From Corallium rubrum (Eukaryota > Cnidaria > Anthozoa > Scleralcyonacea > Coralliidae): DNA of 64,000 nt. A model generated the notes under the pieces. The model was not told the DNA's origin. It saw nothing but the letters and a program-made list of their open reading frames with translations, and did not search any database. This document shows positions 43,801-52,226 of this stretch, piece by piece (the stretch's first letter is position 1; the number at the start of each line of letters is the position of its first letter). The position numbers and the translations under genes were made by a program. The stretch spans positions 33,501-97,500 of the forward strand of contig CAXIUP010000029.1 of assembly GCA_964035015.1 (NCBI GenBank), read 5' to 3'.

Positions 43801-46800
43801 AACACGGAAATGATGAATGTCAGATGGTGTTTCTTTAACTTTTGGAAGGTCATTCCCGAGTCGTGTCAGATTCGAATGTCCCCATATCCTCGTTGCTTCG
43901 CTGCTTTTATTTGTGAAAACGTTAACGTTTAAGGGCGCACTTAATATTTCCGTTTACACTAACACTTATAAATCTTATATTTCATGGGTTTTGGCTTCCT
44001 TTACGTCATTTGAAATTTACGTAATACGATATGTAATAGGTCGCTGCTGATGAGCTTCTTTCTGTGACATTTCTCCCTAACTTTTATGTATATAGTATTG
44101 CCAATTTTCGTTTATATTTGTAAGTTAAATTTTCATGAGTTATATGAAGTGTGTATGGTGTGTTTTAGTGTGATTTTGGTGCTAACAAAATAACGATATA
44201 CGCTTTTCCTGACATTTCTCCGCTGACGACAATAAAGTTAGTTTGTATCGTTTATTTATAGATGGTCGCAGAAGGGAGAAATGTCAGAAAACGTAGATAT
44301 CTTAACGAGCGAGCTCCAGTAAATAGAGAATAACACGCCGCAGACATAAACAATGCAATTGAATGAAAAAGAAATTTAATTGGAGTTTCAACTTTGCATT
44401 TTAACAACGATTTTTTGGGGAGAAATGAAGTGTGAGAATTGTGCCTGTAAATATATGAGAGGATATCAATTAACATATATATCCTGTTTGGCTCCTTCTG
44501 TCTCTGTCTGTCTCTCTACCCACCCACCCCCCCACCCCCATCTCTCCCTCTTTTTCACCCTCTACCTCTCTCTCTCTCTCGTCCTCTCTCAATATCTTGT
44601 CCAGTATCCCTTCTTTTGCAAAACCCCTTCGATCCTTGCTGGCATGCTCTCGATCGTCTTGTCGATAATGGAACCAGAGAAGCGGCTTAATGCGTCTAAC
44701 ACCCTGGCTTGAAATTCTTCAAAAGATTCGGAAACAATATTCTTCGACATGGTTTCAAGTTGCAAATTACGCTTAACGATATGGAAAATGTTCTCGATGG
44801 GGTTGAGATCGGGAGAGCGATGTGGAATTCTTAGCAGTTCCGCTTCGATGTCTTGCAGCGACTGCAGGGCTACCTTGCTTGTTTGTGAAGGGTCATTATC
44901 CATGAGGAACAAACGCTTCCCACCAAGTTTTGGCCCTGCTTTGCCAAAGCATATATTGAAATGATCTTTAATGAATCCAGCGAAGAACTGTCCGTTAATT
45001 TTCTCATACGGGACGTTGAGAATCACTCCTTTCCCATGAGTGATGGCCACAATCACGTGAAGTCGTCGTCCACCAGCGAGATCTTTAGAACCTTTCCCAG
45101 TAAACATTAAACCCTCTCCCTTCTTTCTCCAAACTCTCGACTTGATGCTGTCGCGCTTCTCATCGGATTATTTTTATGCACGAAAGATACTCCATCGAGA
45201 TAGAAAAGGCCACTTCGTCGCACCAGAACTTTTGGTTGCTTAGGAGTTGTGTCTTCCTTGCTTTCGCAAATCTGACACGACTCACTCGATCCTTCTCTGT
45301 GAGCAAGCCCTTTTTGCACCTTTGGAAGAAGTCATACCCCTTTTTCATTCAACAGACGTGAAAATGTTCGAAGACTAGCCATCTGGAAATTTAACCTACT
45401 GTCTATGACCAATGATTTTACTGTAACATCCACACGACTCGCTTGTTTGACCTTCAAACAACGAATCCCTGGTGAAAATCCTAAACAGGATCCTGTTTAG
45501 GATCTTAACAGGATCCTGTTTAGGATCTTAACAGGATCCTGTTTAGGATGTTATTCAGGATCTTGTTTAGGATCTTGTCGTATGCAAGATCCTATAGGAT
45601 CCTGTCGGATCCTACAGGATCCTGTAGGATCCTAGTCCAAGATCTTGTAAGATCTTACGAGACCCTGTGCAGGAAATTTGTAAACTTATAGGAACCAGAA
45701 CAGGATCCTATAAGAATTATATAGGATCCTGAACAGGATCCTTTAAGAATCGTATAGGATCCTGAACAGGATCCTACAAGAATTGTATGGGTTCCTGAAC
45801 AGGATCCTACAAGAATTATATAAGATCCTGAACAGGATCCTTTAAGAATAAGAATTGTATCCTATAAGAATTGTACAGGATCTTGAACAGGATACTTTAA
45901 GAATCGTATAAGATCTTGAACAGGATCCTATAAGGTCCTGAACAGGATCCTACAAGAATTGTATAGAATCCTAAACAGGATCCTATAGAAATCGCATAGG
46001 GTCCTGTGTTCAGGGATCCTATAAAAATTGTATAGGATCTTGGACAGGATCCTTTAAGAATTGTATAGGATCCTGTTCCTATGCACCACACAGGATTTTT
46101 GATAGGATCCTACCAGATCTTGGACTAGGATCCTGTAGCATCGTATAGGACCTTAAATGAGGATTATCTACAACATCCTGGATAGGATTTTGTACATGAT
46201 CTTGTATATTCCTATAAATTCCTATAACATGTAATTTAATAATTCCAATTATTTCGATAAACCACTTGACAAACGTTTAATCATTTTACAAATATATTTT
46301 ATTCCACAATAGAAAGTATCCTTAAGACTTGTGAAGGTAATAGTTTGTTGTTGATTAATTGAACTTTGTTTGCTAAAGTAATTCAGGAATCCAGAATATT
46401 CATTAAGATAACTAACCAAGTACTAGTAGCGCCCTGAAACTCGTCTATTAAGACAAATATTAAAACGTGTTTCTCTGTATAAAATCACGCAGCACTAGCT
46501 AGCTAAAAGAAGTAAAAAAAGTATAGCTTGTGCTAGATTGGGTTAATTAGATATGAGGTATTACTCAATTATTGCTAAATTACATAATAATACAATGTAC
46601 AGTATATAAATGAAAAATAACTAATAACTCACCTTTGAGCAAATCAATCTTTGTTGGGTCAAGTTGTTTCTTTTTAATAGAGTTATCACGTGGCTCCACG
46701 CAGCCTTCCCGCATTTCTTGTTTTGTAAACAACACTGACAGCACAGCAGTTGCATACAGAGATGGTTTCTTGCTTTTTGCTGGAAGGGCCAAAAGGTTAA

Positions 46801-48314
46801 CACCATTGTAAACCTGTGAGAAGTAGATTAAAAGAATATGTTATAATTAAAAAAGAAACATGTTCACCAAAATTATGCCCACCGAAATTATGCCTGTAGC
46901 CCACCAAAATTATGCCTGTGGCACACCAAAATGATGCGTGCGCGTGATCCTGTAACTCACGTATACTTACATATTCTTCATTCGGATCCACAACAATCAG
47001 GTCTAAGTCATTTTTCACAGTAAGTGGACTCGTGTTTCTATTCTGCAAATTCATTTAAATACCACATGTTATGGGTCAGACATACTGTGATATTTTTCTT
47101 AAAGAATTCTTAATTGTGTTTGTAATTGTTTATTAATGGAAACTTGTTATAAGCACTTCCACAGTACCTGGGGGTATTCCACTGGTTGTCTTATCCTCGA
47201 TGGAGTTTCCATTCTAGGTGTGGTTGCAGTACTAGTAGATGTTTTTGCTTCAACAAGACTCTCAACTAATTCTTTAATTCCATCAAGTTTGGTGTTAACT
47301 TCTTGAAATAATTTATACATGTTGGATGCACCAAGCTCTTCCAATTTACATGCTTTTGTAGTTGTTGTGGCTACATGTAATTTTTGTTCCAATGGCTTTT
47401 AAAAAAAATGAAATACAGATAATTAAACTTTAAAAGCATTACAGTGAAATGTTTAAAATAAAAATCTTAACTGATATTCACTACTTATACAACAGGATTA
47501 CCTATATTGCAGTCATGTTTTTAACATATATAGTTAACCAACTCATTAATAATTCATGAGAAAAATTCAAAAGAAATCAATATTTAAAAGTACAGTAAGA
47601 TAAAATATTCGCCGTGGATCTAATAGATCAGTAGTTCATATTTTAACTACTATGTGCAGTACTAATTATCATGCAGAGCGAGGAAAAACAAAAAATACAA
47701 AGCCTTTATCAGATAACACACTACATGCATGTGTTAACTGAGATTATCAAATTGCCACATTTGTTTAGAATGTATCATATAGATAGTTATTATCATAAAG
47801 TAACGATTTAACAGTCCACTATCGCATATTAATATATAATTTTCATGCATTAATTCTTTGAAAGTTTTCATGGTGATAATGTAATACAGATTATTTTTGT
47901 GGAAACACCATGTAAAATAAATGCACGTCATTTATAAACTAAACTAAGTTTATAAATGGCATGAGCCAACAGCTTGTTGTTATTGCTCTGATGAAGGCCT
48001 GAGTCAACTGGCTGAAAGCATACAATTTTCATTATTGTTGTATTGTTATTTTTAAAGTGCCTATATCCTGGTTGGGGATTTTACATATTTAAAATAGTTA
48101 GAACCGTCTGAAAAGAAATGTAACATACCTTCCTTTTCTAAAATTTCATCATTATGGACTTTTTGCTATTAAAGTCGACTAAGGTGACGTCAAAAGAGGA
48201 ATCTGAAGAGGAATCTGTGAAGCGGTTTTATACAGACAAATTCCTCCTCTGATGTCACTTCCATCAACTTTAACAGCAAAAAAGTCCATGAAGATAAAAT
48301 TTTAGAGAAGGAAG

Positions 48315-48389
<75 letters not shown>

Positions 48390-49095
48390 CAAATCTTCTC
48401 AGAAGGTTCCAAATATCCTAAATATGTAAAATCCCCAACCACGATATAGGCACTTTAATATTATCACATTATTTCGATGATTAATTTAGAATTCAGAACT
48501 ATATCAATTAATTTTATATAATTTTTGAAAGATAGTCAGTAGTGCTTTATTAATTATCAGATAACCATTTGAATATGGAAGAATATACTTCAAGGCAAGT
48601 TTGTGCATACGATATATTTATTGGTCTGGTGAAGGCCCAAATCAACAGCTCAAAAGTTCACCAAGTAAACAATAAAATGTAATGATGCATCCACGAATTA
48701 AAACCAAGAATCTTGAAATAATTATACAGTTATTACCATTGTGTGCCTGCATGTAAAAACCTCAATGTATTATGACTAACTATCATCATATTATTGTCAT
48801 TAATAAAAATAATATTCATTAATTAGCTCTTGATCAATTACACTTACTTTCTCAGGCACAACATTTCTTAACAAGTTTCGTACTCTTTCTGTTTCTTCAA
48901 TCATCATTTCATTACAGAAATCTTGAAAGAAAAAAACAGACAAATTGCAATTATAATATTCAGCTTGTCATATTTGGCTTTTTCTGTTCTTTTCTTTTTT
49001 CATATTTACTTCACAGGTTTTATATTCAGATGACATTTTTAACTGAATTGGTTGATCATCCCTGTATAAATATTTGTAATTATTATTATTATTAA

Positions 49096-49164
<69 letters not shown>

Positions 49165-51312
49165 GCTCTTAATTACCATCTGGTCTTTGTTTTTTCACTG
49201 GTTCATCCGAGTCATCACTTATCAGCTCTGATGCCCTTTTTCTATTGTATTTCTTGCAATTTATTTCTAAGAAAAATGACTATTTAGCATCTGGTGACAT
49301 GCATCTATCTGCTACCCTTTTCCATATCCAAAAAAATCATATGGTTGCTAATTTATTATATGCATGACAAAATTACAACACATATGCTTCGTACTCACTT
49401 ACGCCTTTAAAATTGCAAGGAATATAAATGTACCTTCTTCATTGCATGACTCCATTAATTGAGAACCTGATGAAGGTGGAACTACTAGTTCTGAAACATC
49501 TCCTTGTAGAATTTGTTCAAGTGTCTTCTGTTTTTGGGAACGATCATCTCTACTTCCTGTGAATTGCATAGTGTAATAAGTACTTTTTGTTTAAGCTGAA
49601 TCATTTTAAATATAATGACTACATAATTTCGTAGTCAAAATAGATTGAAACAAAATCAACAAATAAAATTTCACTGCCCAAGTTTTCTCAAGTCCCATTA
49701 CAGATTTATGACGTTCCAGTTCTAGCATTCAATCCATGTCACCACAATGTTGTGTAAATTTATATATATAGAAAACAGTTCTAAAATTTAGTTATAAGTT
49801 CAAAAATGTCAAGGTCATTACAAAGTTATAATATTAAATCCTTTGTGTTTTGTCATGCCCCAGGAATAGGAAGGTGTTCCTAAAATATAATAAATACAAT
49901 AATATAATAAATAATAAAATATAATAGCAAATTTATCCAGTTTCTCCATTTGACCATTCAATGAAATTGGACATTTGTTGGAAACTTCCTGTTTTGAATT
50001 TGATTGGTTTTTGAACAACCAATAGAAAACAAGGATTATCACACAGTCAAACAGCAATGGGCTTGTTTCACCAACAGGTCAATTTGGTCAGTTATAGCAT
50101 TTAAGGCTGGAGAAAATGTTTTTGGCCTCAAACGCTAACCGACCATCACAATATCAAGTACATGTAAATAATAAGCCAAAGGTTAGGGTCACCTGGGGGA
50201 GACAAGCCATTAAAGTTAAAGTGAGAAGTCGTTCAGTGAATTTCAGAAAATTAATTGGCCATACTAAAAAACTAAAGAAAGTGAATTGTCACAATGCCAA
50301 CAATATTTTAGAAACACTTTTATTGCTATTTAATATGAGAATGTGCAGCATCAACGTGAGAGTAAGCATGTTATACTCGTAATGGACGAGGTTTTTTTGA
50401 AGTTAGGTAGTTACACAACAATTTAGACCACGAGGTATCCCAAGGCGCGGCAATCAGCAAAAACCTTTTTGACGGCAATTTCATATTAATGACTAGCACA
50501 TAGACCACGGTTTCATCGAAGCAACAAAACGAATAACTAAAACAGAATCTGTGAACATGTTTAATTAGCTTCCTACTCACCGATGAAAACTAATCGACCC
50601 GTCCACCTCTCTTTCCCTTCCTTAACGGTCACAGTTCCCTTTAAAATAGGTTTTTCTTCAACAATATTTTTTCCTTCCACCGCACAATATTTGAGCTCTT
50701 CAGGAAACCAAATTAGAAAGTACCGATTTTCTTTACTGGAAAAATCTATAAAACAAGCATTCATGAACAGTCGGTAAACCAGACATAAACATGTGTAGCA
50801 AATAATATTTGTTTTGACATACTTGAAGACAATAGCATGCATTATTTCTGAAAAGAGACGTTCTTAATTTTAACTTTTACTGGCAAATTCTGATAATACG
50901 TGAACACCATGAACTAAGGCAATCCTTGTCTCAAGGCAAAAGAACCGTTCATTCTGGAAGACCGGATTTTATAGAATTCAAACTTTAAGGTGTTAATGCC
51001 TGATGGGTATGATTCCCTCAGACTCACTAATGAATCTTATGATTTAGAAAATGTTTACGTTTTGGTATTCTTGGTTTTTTCATTGCTGTTTCATTCATAC
51101 AAGAAGGATGGATATTAAACTGTCTTATAAGACCGCGGCAATGCCGAGTCTCGTGTTGGCTTTGAAACATGATAACAATATATATATATATATATAGGGT
51201 GAAGGAAAATTCGAGTGTAGAATATATACATTTGTATATATTCTACACTCGAATTTTCCTTCACCCTAAATCCTTAGAACATGCTGTGTAATCGAGTGAA
51301 ATGCCCAATATC

Positions 51313-51354
<42 letters not shown>

Positions 51355-51950
51355 GAGCTTAGTTCTATTTGCATGGACTGCATGGTTACATGTAATCTTT
51401 TGCTAAACTAGTCAATCGGTAAAACATAATTATAGGACAAGAGTCTTAGAAAGTAAATATATAAGCTTGACGCCTTAATTGCTCGTCGGTACTCAGGTCA
51501 AACAGCGCCGTCAACTTAAAATGTTTGTTAAGAGACAGTAAAGAGAACTAAAAGTAACTGCTGCGTAGGCAGTGTAGAAACAACAATCGAAATATAGTAA
51601 GGTTTGATATACTGCCGAAACAAAGAACGTAGGAGTCCAACATTTCGAGCGAAGGCCCTTCGTCAGGGCCGTTTCTCTCTTACTATATTTCGATTGTAGT
51701 AAGCAGAACTATGTCTTCTCGTGCTATTAAAAAATGTTTGCTACCATACAAAGATCAAGCCTAGAATCTTACGGCAAATATCGATTTTTTCTTTCTGTAG
51801 TTAGATATGGTCACCATTTGCTGTACGCGCGCACGCGTTGCGTGTGTAAGAACCTCAAAAAAATTATTAACAGTTCTGTCGCTTACCAGGATACTTGTTG
51901 GCCAACATTTTCCTTTGAAGCCTTTCACTGCTCGGAATTCTTTCAGCCAT
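40802..51950 (-). CDS. BEN-domain protein, nine-exon host gene
   Basis: Exons from 5': 51950-51887, 50745-50581, 49556-49434, 49266-49177, 48921-48848, 47395-47168, 47042-46971, 46813-46633, 40911-40802. All junctions are GT-AG with matching phases, and lengths sum to 1107 nt: 368 residues and a TAA. Starts MAERIPSSERLQRKMLANKYP; exon 2 encodes a Tudor-like strand-rich module (RYFLIWFPEELKYC); exons 3-4 an acidic linker with a basic patch (KKYNRKRASE; PVKKQRPD); exon 6 a helical coiled-coil segment (LFQEVNTKLDGIKELVESL); exons 8-9 the BEN domain (LYATAVLSVLFTKQEM...LDPTKIDLLKG, then IQNNIKAKLNNIEKC). BEN proteins bind DNA and recruit chromatin factors. The last intron (40912-46632) holds Rep, Tc1 and satellite sequence. 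Joining exon 9 rests on splice phase and weak BEN similarity. Confidence 0.75.
41380..41535 (-). repeat. solitary palindromic Penelope/retrozyme terminal repeat
   Basis: About 50 bp on each side (AAGTTTTGTGGAAAC... and ...TTTCCACAAAACTT, then TTCTTTGCTAAGCTT / inverse) are inverted around a hammerhead core. No RT sequence lies next to it, so it is a solo repeat or retrozyme remnant in the last intron of the BEN gene. Confidence 0.65.
41434..41481 (-). ncRNA. hammerhead ribozyme-like core HHR2
   Basis: Minus strand: stem I CTTTGCT / AGCAAAG (7 bp, perfect), CTGATGA, stem II GGCCTG / CAGGCC with an AGTCAA loop, GAAA, then GC and TT before the cleavage point. This is the best-preserved fold in the window: all core bases are present and two helices pair perfectly. 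Confidence 0.85.
41536..42668. other. intronic non-coding DNA with a poly-G tract
   Basis: AT-rich; many ATTATTTA-type words. A G-rich block at about 42138-42161 (GGGGGGGAAGGGGGGGGGG-like) could form a quadruplex. No gene seen. Confidence 0.4.
42669..43932 (+). pseudogene. Rep-like protein: HUH endonuclease plus SF3 helicase
   Basis: The first frame (42669-43007) has the HUH metal motif in WHYHMAIKL at about residues 46-54 and a Tyr-rich nuclease motif (YYSAYTYATK) at about 83-92. A TGA at 43005-43007 interrupts it; the same frame then continues with a charged linker to about 43160. A frame change leads to the second part, ending at 43932: a helical segment, Walker A (GPANTGKTF, about 43486), Walker B-like and sensor segments and a conserved C-terminus with CFFNFWKVIP and PYPRCF. 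HUH plus SF3 is the arrangement of ssDNA-virus Rep/NS1 proteins and some Rep-carrying transposons; similar copies are multicopy in cnidarians as far as I recall. Broken, so inactive; viral fossil versus transposon is unresolved. It lies in the BEN gene's last intron, antisense to it. Confidence 0.7.
44065..44286. repeat. three iteron-like 12-mers TGACATTTCTCC downstream of Rep
   Basis: Exact copies lie at 44065-44076 and 44210-44221 (direct) and 44275-44286 (inverted). An AATAAA signal is at about 44231. Short repeated sites near a rep gene are typical Rep-binding sites, but no binding evidence exists here. Confidence 0.6.
44589..45478 (-). pseudogene. Tc1-type (DD34E) transposase
   Basis: Read from about 45478 across several frames: an HTH-like N-terminal part (MASLRTFSRLLNEKGYDFF, about 45382), a linker (KKGLLTEKDR), the first catalytic Asp (FYLDGVSFVHK, about 45190), then a single frame 45107-44589 with the second Asp (FLMDNDPSQTS) and Glu (DLNPIENIF). 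The Asp-Glu spacing is 34 residues, the Tc1 DD34E signature. At least two frameshifts. The N-terminal end runs straight into the GGATCCT satellite, and clear terminal inverted repeats were not found. Tc1 transposases insert at TA. Confidence 0.85.
45478..46210. repeat. GGATCCT-based satellite
   Basis: About 730 bp of degenerate repeats combining AGGATCCT (itself palindromic) with spacers such as GAACAGGATCCTATAAGAAT and TGTATA; common periods are roughly 16-18 and 33-38 bp. GATC occurs dozens of times. It abuts the truncated Tc1 N-terminus. Confidence 0.9.
47890..48045 (+). repeat. solo Penelope/retrozyme terminal repeat in an intron
   Basis: Starts with TTTTTGTGGAAACACCATGTAAA, as the repeat at 41.4 kb does, includes an inverted pair (TTTATAAAC/GTTTATAAA) and a hammerhead-like core at 47984-48026. 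A more decayed relative (CTGGTGAAGGCC) is near 48626. Confidence 0.6.
47984..48026 (+). ncRNA. hammerhead ribozyme-like core HHR3, degenerate
   Basis: CTGATGA, stem II GGCCTG / CTGGCT with loop AGTCAA (one mismatch and one G-U pair), then GAAAGC. Stem I pairing is weak, so cleavage is doubtful. Confidence 0.55.
48052..48458. mobile_element. MITE, about 400 bp, flanked by TTAA
   Basis: AGTGCCTATATCCTGGTTGG after TTAA (48052-48055) is mirrored by CCAACCACGATATAGGCACT before TTAA (48455-48458). Long inverted repeats continue with GGATTTTACATATT / AATATGTAAAATCC. An inner palindrome and an (AT)n tract (48326-48376) fill the middle. A TTAA target suggests a piggyBac-like or Kolobok-like origin. 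Confidence 0.85.
49079..49163. repeat. (ATT)n microsatellite
   Basis: About 28 units of ATT with one interruption, within an intron of the BEN gene just past exon 4. Confidence 0.95.
51196..51267. repeat. perfect palindrome, 34-bp arms, 4-nt loop
   Basis: 51196-51229 and 51234-51267 are exact reverse complements around ATTT. The arm begins AGGGTGAAGGAAAATTCGAG. Intronic, between BEN exons 1 and 2, flanked by (AT)n tracts. Confidence 0.95.
51555..51700 (-). repeat. solo Penelope-type terminal repeat
   Basis: TAGGCAGTGTAGAAACAACA and ACAATCGAAATATAGTAAGG are shared with 24.0 kb and partly with 59.1 kb; TACTATATTTCGATTGTA closes it in inverted orientation. It contains HHR4 and no RT sequence. 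Confidence 0.65.
51631..51670 (-). ncRNA. hammerhead ribozyme-like core HHR4
   Basis: Minus strand: CTGACGA, stem II GGGC/GCTC with CTTC loop, GAAA, then TGTT as cleavage context; stem I GGCC...GG is short. The core is the same as HHR1 and HHR8. Confidence 0.7.
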
Positions 51951-52226
51951 TTGATTTAGTGAGGGAAACAATGATCGTATGGTCTTGAAAGCGAAAGCAA
52001 CAGACGCAAAGTGGCAAACATGAACAACTAGTCGATGTTATTGAACCTTGAACTGCTGCGCCTGCAGCGAGCTGTCGTTGCATCTACATGAACCAATCAT
52101 GCGAAGTGTCGGAAAGCACTAAAGTGTAAGGTATGTTTCTATTGGATAACGCATTTGTCGGAATGGTAATGCTAGTGACAGGAATGTTGACAGACAACTA
52201 CCAGTTGTTATTGTTTGTCTTGCACA
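51951..52226. promoter_or_regulatory. shared divergent promoter interval with two CCAAT boxes
   Basis: The minus-strand BEN gene ATG (51950) and the plus-strand ATG (52227) are 276 bp apart. The interval has CCAAT at 52093-52097 and its inverse ATTGG at 52141-52145, is less AT-rich than the surroundings and has no TATA box near either start, which suits a bidirectional promoter. Confidence 0.5.

Noticed and set aside
45478-46210. Transcription terminators from the GGATCCT palindromes
   Set aside because: Eukaryotic context; the palindromes are satellite units, not intrinsic terminators.
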